Source: Dorea_D sp963559605
Lineage (GTDB): Bacteria; Bacillota; Clostridia; Lachnospirales; Lachnospiraceae
Direction: 5' to 3'
NCBI GenBank assembly: GCA_963559605.1
Contig: CAUWLL010000001.1
Location: forward strand, 62,001-126,000
Length of the DNA: 64,000 nt
Part shown: positions 52,838 to 62,010 of the stretch, piece by piece
How positions within the stretch are numbered: position 1 is the stretch's first letter
How the letters are laid out: every line of letters starts with the position of its first letter
Notes under the pieces: generated by a model
Seen by the model: only the letters and a program-made list of their open reading frames with translations
Database searches by the model: none
Told to the model about the DNA's origin: nothing
Program-made: the position numbers and the translations under genes

Positions 52838-54508
52838 TTAAAATAATCCGGTAATGATTCCCTCCTCGGAAACATCGATTCCGTTTGCTGCCGGAACTTT
52901 CGGAAGCCCCGGCATAGTCATGATCGCTCCCGTAAGCGCTACTACAAATCCTGCGCCGGCGCTTACATATACTTCCCGGATATGAATGTCGAAATTCTCC
53001 GGCCGTCCCAGTTTCTTCTGATCATCAGACAGAGAATATTGGTTCTTCGCCATACAGATCGGTAACTTTCCAAAGCCCATCTCTGTGATCTTGGCAAGCT
53101 GCTTCTGCGCCGCAGGCTCATAGATAACCCCTCTTGCACCGTAAATTTCTGTGGCTATTTTCTCGATCTTCTCTTTCAAAGACAGCTCATCTTCATAAAG
53201 CGTATGGAAATGACTCTCTTTGTTTTCTAAGGTGTCCAGTACCTTCTGTGCCAGTGCGATCCCGCCTTCTCCGCCTTTTTCCCATACTTCGGAAAGCGCG
53301 AATTCACAGTTTCTTTCCTCACAGAACTTGCGGATGAACTCATTCTCGGCTTCCGTATCACTGACAAAGGAATTGAGCGTAACAATGACCGGAACACCAT
53401 ATTTCTGAATATTCTCAATATGTTTCTCTAAATTTACAATACCTTTTGCGAGAGCTTCCAGGTTTTCTTCTCCCAGATCGCTCTTTGCAACCCCACCATT
53501 ATACTTTAAAGCTCTCACAGTTGCAACCAAAACTACAGCATCCGGCTGAAAACCTGCTTTTCTGCACTTAATATCAAAGAATTTCTCTGCACCCAAGTCT
53601 GCGCCGAATCCGGCTTCTGTAATAGTAATATCACTCATTTTCAGAGCCATCTTTGTAGCGCGCACACTGTTGCAGCCGTGGGCGATATTGGCGAACGGAC
53701 CGCCGTGCACAAGCGCCGGTGTATGCTCCAGAGTCTGGATCAGGTTTGGCTTGATCGCGTCTTTTAACAATGCCGTCATAGCGCCTGTTGCCTGAAGGTC
53801 ATCTGCTGTTACCGGTTTTCCTTCAAAATTATAGGCCACCACGATTTTACCCAGCCGCTTCTTCAAATCCTGTATATCATCTGCCAGACAGAGGATCGCC
53901 ATGATCTCAGATGCTACGGTGATCACAAAATGATCTTCTCTTACCATACCGTCCATTTTATTTCCAAGACCGATGACTACATTTCTCAAGTTTCTGTCGT
54001 TCATATCCAGACACCGTTTCCATACGACCTGTCTCGGATCGATGCCTAAGTCGTTCCCCTGTTGGATATGATTGTCAAGCATCGCCGCCAGCAAATTGTT
54101 CGCGGATGTAATGGCGTGAAAATCTCCGGTAAAATGCAGGTTCAGATCCTCCATAGGCACCACCTGTGCATAACCGCCTCCGGCAGCTCCTCCTTTGATA
54201 CCGAAACACGGTCCGAGAGACGGCTCTCTCAGTGCAATGACCGCTTTTTTATGAAGTTTTGCCATTGCCTGTCCAAGCCCTACCGTTGTGGTTGTCTTTC
54301 CCTCTCCTGCCGGAGTCGGGTTGATCGCTGTTACAAGTACTAATTTCCCGTCCGGGTTGTCTTTGACTTTTTCCCATACTTCATCGGAAAGCTTCGCCTT
54401 ATATTTTCCGTAAAACTCCAGCTCTTCCTCTCGAATGTCCAACTTCTCTGCCACATCTTTGATGTGTGCCATCTTTGCTTCCTGTGCAATCTGAATATCT
54501 GTTTTCAT
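52838..54508 (-). CDS. fhs: Formate-tetrahydrofolate ligase
   Basis: 556 residues, the family length. The ATP-binding motif PTPAGEGKTTTTVGLGQ is near 66 and LREPSLGPCFGIKGGAAGGGY follows, both diagnostic for formyl-THF synthetase. It makes 10-formyl-THF from formate, THF and ATP. This feeds purine synthesis or, in acetogens, the methyl branch of the Wood-Ljungdahl pathway; no acetyl-CoA synthase genes are present in the window. I see no THF riboswitch in the 64-base gap upstream. Confidence 0.97.
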   Translation of the reverse strand: MKTDIQIAQEAKMAHIKDVAEKLDIREEELEFYGKYKAKLSDEVWEKVKDNPDGKLVLVTAINPTPAGEGKTTTTVGLGQAMAKLHKKAVIALREPSLGPCFGIKGGAAGGGYAQVVPMEDLNLHFTGDFHAITSANNLLAAMLDNHIQQGNDLGIDPRQVVWKRCLDMNDRNLRNVVIGLGNKMDGMVREDHFVITVASEIMAILCLADDIQDLKKRLGKIVVAYNFEGKPVTADDLQATGAMTALLKDAIKPNLIQTLEHTPALVHGGPFANIAHGCNSVRATKMALKMSDITITEAGFGADLGAEKFFDIKCRKAGFQPDAVVLVATVRALKYNGGVAKSDLGEENLEALAKGIVNLEKHIENIQKYGVPVIVTLNSFVSDTEAENEFIRKFCEERNCEFALSEVWEKGGEGGIALAQKVLDTLENKESHFHTLYEDELSLKEKIEKIATEIYGARGVIYEPAAQKQLAKITEMGFGKLPICMAKNQYSLSDDQKKLGRPENFDIHIREVYVSAGAGFVVALTGAIMTMPGLPKVPAANGIDVSEEGIITGLF

Positions 54509-54572
54509 ATGCCCTCAGACCTGCCTTTCTTTCTCTTATGTATTTGTTATCTGGTTACATTCCTACACTGCC

Positions 54573-57008
54573 TTACACGCCGTCGCTGACGTACTGCTCA
54601 AATTCTTCCGGGGACATCAGCACTTTTCGTGGCTTCGTTCCCTCTTCGCCGCCCACAACTCCGGCCTCGCACAACTGATCCATAATTCTTGCCGCCCGGT
54701 TAAATCCAATCTTAAAGGTACGCTGCAACATACCGATAGAAGCCTTGTCTTTATCAATGATCAGCCGCCCTGCCTCTACAAAATACTGGTCTCTGTCGTC
54801 ACCGCTTTCACCGGAGGAAAGCCCCGGTCCCCCTGTTCCCAATTCGCTGGTATTGACATGGTTTACTACCTCTTCGTCGTAGGATACGTCACCATTGTTG
54901 TTCTTCAAGTACTCCACAACACTTTGTACTTCCTGGTCTGTCACAAAAGCCCCCTGTACTCTGGCGGGTTTTTGATACCCCGACGGGTAGAATAACATAT
55001 CGCCTTTTCCCAACAGTTTTTCCGCACCGTTCATATCGATAATGGTTCTGGAATCCACACCTGAAGATACGGAAAATGCAATTCTTGACGGCATATTTGC
55101 CTTAATAAGACCGGTAATGACATTCACTGACGGCCTCTGAGTTGCCACAACAAGATGAAGTCCCGCCGCTCTTGCAAGCTGTGCCAGACGGCAGATGGCT
55201 CCTTCCACATCTCCCGGCGCAACCATCATCAAATCCGCAAGCTCGTCCACGATAATGACGATCTGCGGCATGGGTGAGGGCTTTACGCCGTCCACTTCCG
55301 GCATAGAAGCAATCTTCTCATTATATCCTTTCATATCCCTGACACCGTACTGGGCGAATTCCCGGTATCTGCGGTCCATCTCTGCCACTGCCCAGTTAAG
55401 CGCTCCAGCCGCTTTCTTCGGATCTGTCACCACCGGGATCATCAGATGCGGGATGCCATTATAGACGCTTAACTCCACCACTTTCGGATCGATCATAATA
55501 AGTTTTACTTCCTCCGGGGAAGCCTTATATAAAATACTCATGATCAGCGTATTGATACAAACGGATTTACCGGAACCCGTTGCGCCTGCGATCAATACAT
55601 GAGGCATCTTCGCAATGTCTGTCACGACGACCTGTCCGGCAATGTCTTTTCCTGCCGCAAAGGAAAGTTTGGATGCGCTGTTTTTAAATTCCGGAGTCTC
55701 CAAAAGATCCCGCAGCATCACCGCCGAGTTTTCCTTGTTCGGCACTTCGATCCCCACTGCCGCTTTGCCCGGGATCGGCGCTTCAATACGAATATCCGCC
55801 GCCGCGAGATTGAGTTTAATATCGTCTGTAAGCCCTACGATCTTGCTGACTTTCACTCCCATCTCCGGCTGCAGTTCATATCTCGTAACGGAAGGACCGC
55901 AGCTTACATTTGTAACTGTGACGTTCACACCAAAGTTCTGCAAGATCTGCTGTAATTTCATGGCAGTTTCCCGCAGATGAGCGTCCGACTCTCCCGCCGT
56001 CTTTTTCCCCCGTTTCAGCAGATTCATCGGTGGAAAACGGTAAACCTTCTTTGGTTTTGCAGCCTGCTCCGCCACTGCCGCAGCCACGCTTTCTGTCTCT
56101 TCCGGTGAAACTTTTTCCTTCTTTTTGCTCCCGGACGCCTTTCCCAAAACTGTTTCCTGCTCTTCTTGCGGGCTTCCTCCGGCGTAACCATCCTCGGGAA
56201 CAGCGTTCTCATCTAAGAAGGCTTCCTCCGCTTCCGAAACAGCGCTAACGCCTCTGTTAATGACAAACTGCGGTTCCTGCGGTGTTTCCTCCTCCGGCAT
56301 GGCAGAAACTGCCGGTGCTTTTGTCACCTCCGGCACGTTTCCTGCAAGCGTAGTATTAAAGGATACTCCTTCTACATGCTTCTCTCTTCGTTTTTTCCCG
56401 CCTGTATTTTGCGGTATCGTCTGCCGTGTCTTTTCTCGTTCTTTCTTACGTTCCTCCGCTGCCTGACGACGTCTTACGGAATCCTCTTTTGCTCTGCCGT
56501 AAGCTTTATTGCTTTGTTCTTTCACACCTTTCAGTAAGGATTTCCCGGTAATCACTACCAGACAGATGATCATCAGGATCAGAACCACCACATATGTACC
56601 TGCCACTCCGATGGTAGGCGTCAGGATCTTCGCAAGCACCTTTCCCAGAAGACCGCCTTTCCCGGAGATAAGCTCCAGCAGTATGCAGGCGAGGACTGCA
56701 AGTACCAGCCCCGCCGCAACTTTTAAATATGCAGAAAGATTTCCTTTGTTGGACACTGTAAACGCAACGATCCCAAATAAAACAAAAGGCACAGTATATG
56801 CGATCAGTCCTAAAAGTCCTGCAAGAAACGAAGAAACCATGTCTCCCACAAATCCGCCCATTCCGAAATTACTCAGAAGGATCAAAATGCTGACCGCCAG
56901 GGTCAGCCAGATAAGCACTTCGTCTCTCATAAAACCTGACTGGTTTGTATTTTTCTTTTTTGTCTGTTTTTTTGTACTCCTCTTCTTTTTTGTTGTTTTT
57001 GATGCCAT
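54573..57008 (-). CDS. FtsK/SpoIIIE-family DNA translocase
   Basis: 811 residues. A Lys/Thr-rich tail, four membrane segments (within about 30-165), a long charged linker, then the RecA-like motor with Walker A GATGSGKSVCINTL and Walker B IVIIVDELADLMM. The C-terminal gamma winged-helix domain (about 745-811, GMLQRTFKIGFNRAARIMDQL) reads polarity sequences. It pumps chromosomal DNA through the septum in division or sporulation. The frame opens earlier; the ATG at 57008 has GGGGGAG seven bases away. Confidence 0.95.
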   Translation of the reverse strand: MASKTTKKKRSTKKQTKKKNTNQSGFMRDEVLIWLTLAVSILILLSNFGMGGFVGDMVSSFLAGLLGLIAYTVPFVLFGIVAFTVSNKGNLSAYLKVAAGLVLAVLACILLELISGKGGLLGKVLAKILTPTIGVAGTYVVVLILMIICLVVITGKSLLKGVKEQSNKAYGRAKEDSVRRRQAAEERKKEREKTRQTIPQNTGGKKRREKHVEGVSFNTTLAGNVPEVTKAPAVSAMPEEETPQEPQFVINRGVSAVSEAEEAFLDENAVPEDGYAGGSPQEEQETVLGKASGSKKKEKVSPEETESVAAAVAEQAAKPKKVYRFPPMNLLKRGKKTAGESDAHLRETAMKLQQILQNFGVNVTVTNVSCGPSVTRYELQPEMGVKVSKIVGLTDDIKLNLAAADIRIEAPIPGKAAVGIEVPNKENSAVMLRDLLETPEFKNSASKLSFAAGKDIAGQVVVTDIAKMPHVLIAGATGSGKSVCINTLIMSILYKASPEEVKLIMIDPKVVELSVYNGIPHLMIPVVTDPKKAAGALNWAVAEMDRRYREFAQYGVRDMKGYNEKIASMPEVDGVKPSPMPQIVIIVDELADLMMVAPGDVEGAICRLAQLARAAGLHLVVATQRPSVNVITGLIKANMPSRIAFSVSSGVDSRTIIDMNGAEKLLGKGDMLFYPSGYQKPARVQGAFVTDQEVQSVVEYLKNNNGDVSYDEEVVNHVNTSELGTGGPGLSSGESGDDRDQYFVEAGRLIIDKDKASIGMLQRTFKIGFNRAARIMDQLCEAGVVGGEEGTKPRKVLMSPEEFEQYVSDGV

Positions 57009-57073
57009 CAAAAACTCCCCCTTTAATTTCTTTGTACCCGCATACATTATACCATCTGGGGATACGGCTGTCA

Positions 57074-57772
57074 TTACATAATTTCGCCCTTTTTCTCCCG
57101 CTCTTCGTCGATCATTTCGTGCAGTTTTCTCAGAGCGCTGCTCATTCCTCCTACTTCGTCGATCAGACCTTCTTCCACCGCTTCTTTTCCTTCCAGCAAT
57201 GTTCCGACATCTTTTACGAGTTCTTTTTGGTTCAGCATCAGCTCTTCAATTCGTTTCTTGGAGATACGAGAATGTTCCGCCAGAAATCTGGTAATCCGAT
57301 CCTGAGTTTTGATCATATTGCGGAGACTTTGTTCCACGCCGATAAACATCCCATTGGAGCGCACCGGATGAACTACCATAGTCCCGCTTGGTACGATAAA
57401 GGAATATTGGGAAGATACCGCCAGCGGACCTCCGATAGAATGGCTTCCCCCAAGCACAAGCGATACAGTAGGCTTGCTGAGAGAGGCGATCATCTCCGCT
57501 ATAGAAAGCCCTGCCTCCACATCTCCTCCCAGTGTATTTAAAAGGATCAAAAGCCCTTCAATCTCCTCGCTGTCCTCCACTTCCGCAAGCATGGGCAGAA
57601 GATGCTCATACTTGGTGGACTTTGTATTCCCGGACACAGCCTCATGTCCTTCAATTTCCCCGATGATCGTCAACAGCTTAATCCGGTGTTTCTTCCTGTT
57701 CTCATCTAGATTCACACTGCCCATCTCTTTGATCTGTTCGTTCTTCTGCTCCTGTTTTTCTTCCTCTGCCAT
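57074..57772 (-). CDS. ClpP-fold protease of the TepA/YmfB type
   Basis: 232 residues. After an acidic, charged N-terminus of about 40 residues comes a Clp-like crotonase fold: LILLNTLGGDVEAGLSIAEMI, then LVLGGSHSIGGPLAVSS with the probable nucleophile serine, and GTMVVHP with the histidine. TepA-like proteins lie next to ftsK/spoIIIE in many Firmicutes, as here, and were reported to aid secretion and spore development. The ATG at 57772 has GGAGG seven bases away; the longer frame adds six residues. Confidence 0.85.
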   Translation of the reverse strand: MAEEEKQEQKNEQIKEMGSVNLDENRKKHRIKLLTIIGEIEGHEAVSGNTKSTKYEHLLPMLAEVEDSEEIEGLLILLNTLGGDVEAGLSIAEMIASLSKPTVSLVLGGSHSIGGPLAVSSQYSFIVPSGTMVVHPVRSNGMFIGVEQSLRNMIKTQDRITRFLAEHSRISKKRIEELMLNQKELVKDVGTLLEGKEAVEEGLIDEVGGMSSALRKLHEMIDEEREKKGEIM

Positions 57773-57834
57773 AAAAACACCTCCATACATTCTTGTCCTT
57801 AGTATGGAGGTGTTCCGTTTCTTTTATACGTCTT

Positions 57835-59115
57835 TTATACTTCTTCCAATGCCTGTTTCAGATCATCGATAATATCTTCGGCATTCTCAATGCCTACACT
57901 GAAACGGATCAGATCCGGCTGTACGCCAGCTTCTTTTAACTCCCGGTCATTCATCTGACGATGGGTATGGCTTGCCGGATGAAGCACACAGCTTCTGGCA
58001 TCTGCCACATGAGTAACGATGGCGATCATTTTCAGAGCGTCCATCATACGGACTGCTGCTTCCCTTCCGCCTTTTAACCCGAATGTAATAACCCCGCAGG
58101 TTCCCTTTGGCATATATTTCTGAGCCAATTCATAGTATTTGTCTCCCGGAAGCGCCGGAGTGTTCACCCACGCAACCTTCTCATGACTCTGTAAATATTC
58201 TGCCGCCTTTTTTGCATTCTCACAGTGGCGCGCCACTCTCAAGTGGAGTGTCTCCAGACCGATATTTAACAAGAATGCGTTTTGCGGAGACTGGATAGAA
58301 CCAAGATCCCGCATAAGCTGCGCCGTTGCCTTCGTAATATATGCTCCTTTTCCGAATCTCTCGGTGTACACAATCCCATGGTACGTCTCGTCCGGCGTGG
58401 TAAGTCCCGGGAATTTGTCAGCATAAGCCCCCCAGTCAAAATTTCCACTGTCCACAATGGCTCCGCCTACACAAGAAGCATGTCCGTCCATATATTTTGT
58501 GGTAGAATGTGTTACAATATCTGCCCCCCACTCAAAAGGACGGCAATTAATAGGCGTTGCGAACGTATTGTCCACAATAAACGGTACGCCGTGCGCGTGA
58601 GCTGCTTTCGCGAATTTCTCAAAATCCAGAACTACCAGTGCGGGATTGGCAATGGACTCGCCAAATACCGCTTTGGTGTTCTCCCGAAATGCTGCATTCA
58701 ACTCCTCTTCCGTACAGTCAGGATCCACAAATGTCGCCTCCACGCCCATCTTACGGATAGTATGGGCATATAGATTATAAGTACCGCCGTACACTGCGGA
58801 AGCACATACAATATGATCTCCCGCTTCGCAAATATTCATAATTGCATAAAAGCTTGCCGCCTGTCCCGAGGAAGTAAGCATAGCCGCGAAACCGCCTTCC
58901 AGATCACAGATTTTTGCCGCCACGGCATCATTGGTAGGATTCTGCAATCTAGTATAGAAATATCCGTTTTCCTCAAGATCAAACAGACGCCCCATCTGTT
59001 CACTGCTGTTGTATTTGAACGTTGTGCTCTGATAGATCGGGAGTACTCTCGGCTCACCGTTTCCCGGCTCATAACCGGACTGGATACATTTTGTCTCAAT
59101 CTTGTAATTACTCAT
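57835..59115 (-). CDS. O-acetylhomoserine aminocarboxypropyltransferase/cysteine synthase
   Basis: 426 residues, fold-type I PLP enzyme of the Cys/Met metabolism family. The PLP lysine is in THSTTKYMDGHASCVGG, SGQAASFYAIMNI lies near 80, and the C-terminus has SVGIENAEDIIDDLKQALEE. Its length and the sequence near the N-terminus (YEPGNGEPRVLPIYQST) fit the MetY group, making homocysteine from O-acetylhomoserine and sulfide. A longer frame of 13 residues precedes; the ATG at 59115 follows AGGAGG. No SAM riboswitch or T-box is seen in the short upstream gap. Confidence 0.92.
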   Translation of the reverse strand: MSNYKIETKCIQSGYEPGNGEPRVLPIYQSTTFKYNSSEQMGRLFDLEENGYFYTRLQNPTNDAVAAKICDLEGGFAAMLTSSGQAASFYAIMNICEAGDHIVCASAVYGGTYNLYAHTIRKMGVEATFVDPDCTEEELNAAFRENTKAVFGESIANPALVVLDFEKFAKAAHAHGVPFIVDNTFATPINCRPFEWGADIVTHSTTKYMDGHASCVGGAIVDSGNFDWGAYADKFPGLTTPDETYHGIVYTERFGKGAYITKATAQLMRDLGSIQSPQNAFLLNIGLETLHLRVARHCENAKKAAEYLQSHEKVAWVNTPALPGDKYYELAQKYMPKGTCGVITFGLKGGREAAVRMMDALKMIAIVTHVADARSCVLHPASHTHRQMNDRELKEAGVQPDLIRFSVGIENAEDIIDDLKQALEEV

Positions 59116-59154
59116 TCTTTCTTCCTCCTGTCGCGTATTGTCCTGTTCTGTCAT

Positions 59155-59919
59155 CTAGGAACAAAAATACTGCTCCTTCAATCCATTTACCATCTCCATG
59201 TAATGACGCTTGCATGCCTCGTTCTCTCCTGCCTCGATCATGTGGATACAAGGCATCAGATAGGTATGATAAAGACGGTCGTAAATCTCGTCTTTTTCCT
59301 TCTGCATTCCCATTATAAGCACAAGTCCCGGAGCAGTCTCATAGTAGTCCTCTACAAGACTACGCCCTTCCTCTGTCTCCATGAGATATGTATCTCTGTA
59401 GTTTCTGAGTGTTTCAAGCTCGTAGCAGTCATCCGGTTTTTGCATATTCTCACACACAGCCGTTGTAATATAGCATAACGACGTCCGAAATCCTCCGGAA
59501 ATATCCTGATAAGTAGAGTAGGACAAAGGAAGATTCGTCACACCCTTTTTATTCCAGATTTTCACTGTCCGTTTGGCAACCTCTACACAGTTCGTTGTGT
59601 TCGGATAGTTCAGAATAGGGATAACATACACCGCCATATTCATATTGTAGTCTACGGATACTCTATCTTTCTTTCCTTTAGAAAGCGTCTGCATCTTCTC
59701 ATAAGCATACGCAGGGATCACATGTGCTAATTCCTCTATGACAGCTTCCAAGTTTTCCTCTCCCGCTTCCTGACAAACGGTCTCTATCTGCGTTAAGAGC
59801 GGTTCATATTGTGCGGATTTCTTTTCAAAAATCCCGGTATAAGTCTTGCGCCGAAAAGCTTTCACATCGGTAAGCATATCTTCAAAAAGCGCTTCTAATT
59901 GTTTCTTTATCTCGTCCAT
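59155..59919 (-). CDS. CFI-box C-terminal-domain protein, unknown function
   Basis: 254 residues, soluble, no signal peptide. The N-terminal two thirds are mainly helical and I recognise no family. From about residue 149 the sequence CYITTAVCEN, then LETLRNYRDTYL, and VEDYYETAPG matches the CFI-box C-terminal module, a small domain found at the end of many otherwise unrelated bacterial proteins. Several cysteines (C149, C156, C165) lie in this module. The ATG at 59919 has GGAG five bases upstream; a longer frame adds 12 residues. It sits between yebC and the MetY-like gene. Confidence 0.68.
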   Translation of the reverse strand: MDEIKKQLEALFEDMLTDVKAFRRKTYTGIFEKKSAQYEPLLTQIETVCQEAGEENLEAVIEELAHVIPAYAYEKMQTLSKGKKDRVSVDYNMNMAVYVIPILNYPNTTNCVEVAKRTVKIWNKKGVTNLPLSYSTYQDISGGFRTSLCYITTAVCENMQKPDDCYELETLRNYRDTYLMETEEGRSLVEDYYETAPGLVLIMGMQKEKDEIYDRLYHTYLMPCIHMIEAGENEACKRHYMEMVNGLKEQYFCS

Positions 59920-59958
59920 CCAGGCTCCTTTCCCGTCTTCGCGTTCTTTTTCCAAAGC

Positions 59959-60690
59959 TTACTCATCCCAGTTGTGATATACATCCTGTACATCATCATC
60001 ATCGTCTAACATATCTAATGTTTTCTGAATGGATGCAATGTCTTTCTCATCTGTAAGCTCTACATAAGTCTGCGGAATCATGGTCACCTCGGCAGCCGCC
60101 ATAGCAACACCCGCTTCCTCCAGCGCCTGATGCACACTGCTGAACTCGTCCGGATCTGTAAGGATCTCAAAGCTGTCCTCTTCTTCCGAGAAATCTTCCG
60201 CTCCCGCGTCCAGCGCAAGCATCATCAGCTCATCTGCGTCTCCTTCATACTCTTCTTTATCAATAATGATCTGACCTTTTCTGTCAAACATAAAGGATAC
60301 ACATCCCGGCGTTCCTACATTTCCTTTCCCCTTGGTAAATGCATTCTTTACATTCGTTGCCGTACGGTTTCTGTTATCCGTTAATGTCTCCACAATGATC
60401 GCCGTACCGTTGGGACCATATCCCTCGTATGTAATACGCTCATAGTTGGCTGCGTTTGCATCTCCGGAAGCCTTTTTAATATTGCGGTCAATGGTATCGT
60501 TCGGCATGTTGTTTGCCTTTGCTTTTGCAATAACGTCACGAAGCTTGCTGTTATTGGCAGGGTCGGTGCCTCCCCCCTCTTTTACGGCTACTGCAAGCTC
60601 TTTTCCGATCTTTGTAAAAATCTTACCCTTTGCTGCATCGTTTTTCTCTTTCTTATGCTTAATGTTGGCAAATTTTGAATGTCCTGACAT
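59959..60690 (-). CDS. YebC/PmpR-family transcriptional or translational regulator
   Basis: 243 residues with the typical N-terminus SGHSKFANIKHKKEKNDAAKG and RITYEGYGPNGTAIIVETLTDNRNR. The family binds DNA as transcription regulator; recent work on YebC-type proteins links some to translation of proline stretches, and the sequence does not decide which applies. The C-terminus is very acidic, ending DDDDDVQDVYHNWDE. AAAGGG precedes the ATG. Confidence 0.95.
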   Translation of the reverse strand: MSGHSKFANIKHKKEKNDAAKGKIFTKIGKELAVAVKEGGGTDPANNSKLRDVIAKAKANNMPNDTIDRNIKKASGDANAANYERITYEGYGPNGTAIIVETLTDNRNRTATNVKNAFTKGKGNVGTPGCVSFMFDRKGQIIIDKEEYEGDADELMMLALDAGAEDFSEEEDSFEILTDPDEFSSVHQALEEAGVAMAAAEVTMIPQTYVELTDEKDIASIQKTLDMLDDDDDVQDVYHNWDE

Positions 60691-60741
60691 AAAATATCCC
60701 TTTCTTTGTATCTGTTCTTATTTTCACATTTGTTTATTTTA

Positions 60742-61545
60742 TCACTCTTCTTTCAGTTTTTCAATCTTAACTCGCCGGATTATATTATTATCCACAGACA
60801 GAATGGTATAACGGTATCCGTTGTCCTCTACCGTATCCTTTTCATCCTCCGCCGGAATGCGCTCCAGCTTTCCGATTAGGAATCCGTTCAGTGTGTCGTA
60901 CTCTTCGTCCTCCTCGTGATCAAAACTCATGCCGAGAAGATCGGAAAGCGTTTCCAGATCTATCATTCCGTCCGCCTCATAGCTGCCGTCGGCAAGCGCA
61001 TGGATCAGTTCTTCCTCTTCGTCATGCTCATCCATGATATTTCCTACAATCTCTTCCAGAATATCCTCCAAAGCCACAAGTCCCGCTGTCTGTCCATATT
61101 CGTCCACCACGATCGCCATATGATTTTTCTTCTCCTGCATCTCTTTAAACAGGCGGTCAATACTCTTGGTCTCCGGGATAAATGTCATAGGCGTTATGTA
61201 TTCTCCGAGCTCCCGGACCGGAATTTTCCGTAGTTCTTCCTTCATATAACAAGCCGCCGCCTCTCTCAAATGGATAAATCCGGTAATCTCATCAATACTT
61301 TCATGAAAGATCGGAAATCTGGAGAATTTTTCATTCAGCATGAATGTTAAAGCGTCTTCTAAAGACTCCTCCTCATCTATGGCAACAATATTCTTTCTGT
61401 GCGTCATAATATCTTTGGCATCTTTATCCATATACCGGAAAATATTCCGTATCAAAGACGCTGCTTCTTTCTTCATCTCCTCGTCCATCTCTTCTTCGAT
61501 CTTTAAAATCTGCCGTACTCTCTGAAACAAACTCCCATTTTCCAT
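60742..61545 (-). CDS. CorC/HlyC-like CBS-domain protein
   Basis: 267 residues: two CBS domains (about 36-160, including KDAKDIMTHRKNIVAIDEE and the VVDEYGQTAGLVALEDILEE hinge) and a C-terminal transporter-associated CorC_HlyC domain. It lacks the N-terminal DUF21 membrane part, as in E. coli CorC. The family is associated with magnesium or cobalt efflux and membrane-bound relatives are called haemolysin-like. It lies between mazF-type and yebC genes. Confidence 0.88.
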   Translation of the reverse strand: MENGSLFQRVRQILKIEEEMDEEMKKEAASLIRNIFRYMDKDAKDIMTHRKNIVAIDEEESLEDALTFMLNEKFSRFPIFHESIDEITGFIHLREAAACYMKEELRKIPVRELGEYITPMTFIPETKSIDRLFKEMQEKKNHMAIVVDEYGQTAGLVALEDILEEIVGNIMDEHDEEEELIHALADGSYEADGMIDLETLSDLLGMSFDHEEDEEYDTLNGFLIGKLERIPAEDEKDTVEDNGYRYTILSVDNNIIRRVKIEKLKEE

Positions 61546-61569
61546 AACTATCCGTTCTTTACTCCTTTG

Positions 61570-61917
61570 CTATGTATGAAGCTGGAAACTGACTTTCAAC
61601 GCTTCATCTACTTTCTTCATAATATTTTTATCAAGACGACATACCAGGTCTTTGAGTCTCTGCTTATCGATCGTCCTGATCTGCTCTAATAAAACCACTG
61701 AGTTTTTCACAATTTCATATTTTCCGGCGTCAAGTTCCACATGTGTCGGGAGCTTCGCCTTATTCATCCGTGAAGTAATGGCGGCGCAGATGACCGTCGG
61801 GCTGTGTCGGTTTCCTACGTCATTCTGTATGATCAGAACCGGACGGATACCACCTTGTTCCGAACCCACCACCGGGCTTAAATCCGCATAATAAATATCT
61901 CCACGTCTTACCTGCAC
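61570..61917 (-). CDS. MazF/PemK-family endoribonuclease toxin (EndoA-like), no antitoxin adjacent
   Basis: 115 residues, close to Bacillus NdoA/EndoA (116). The sequence VRRGDIYYADLSPVVGSEQGG and RPVLIIQND with VICAAITSR show the MazF fold and active-site Arg and Thr. It cleaves RNA at a short motif. GTG at 61917 has GGAG ten bases away; a GTG at 61926 abuts it. In Bacillus an antitoxin gene lies between alr and ndoA, but here only 93 bases separate this gene from alr and no antitoxin frame fits. Confidence 0.93.
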   Translation of the reverse strand: MQVRRGDIYYADLSPVVGSEQGGIRPVLIIQNDVGNRHSPTVICAAITSRMNKAKLPTHVELDAGKYEIVKNSVVLLEQIRTIDKQRLKDLVCRLDKNIMKKVDEALKVSFQLHT

Positions 61918-62010
61918 TCTATTCACACTCCGATTTCTTTAAGATAAAATGAGTATTTCCATCTTTTTCGGATGTATTCCATAGAGTTTCACCTATGCTG
62001 CTGTCAGCGC

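Noticed and set aside
52816..52875. Possible riboswitch or longer N-terminus before folD
   Set aside because: The region is inside the end of fhs; the extra residues are not FolD-like and a strong ribosome binding site fits the later ATG.
54509..54572. THF riboswitch before fhs
   Set aside because: The gap is only 64 bases, and I find none of the conserved loop sequences or pairing of that riboswitch.
59100..59160. SAM riboswitch or T-box before the O-acetylhomoserine sulfhydrylase
   Set aside because: The upstream gene ends about 40 bases before the start, leaving no room for a leader.
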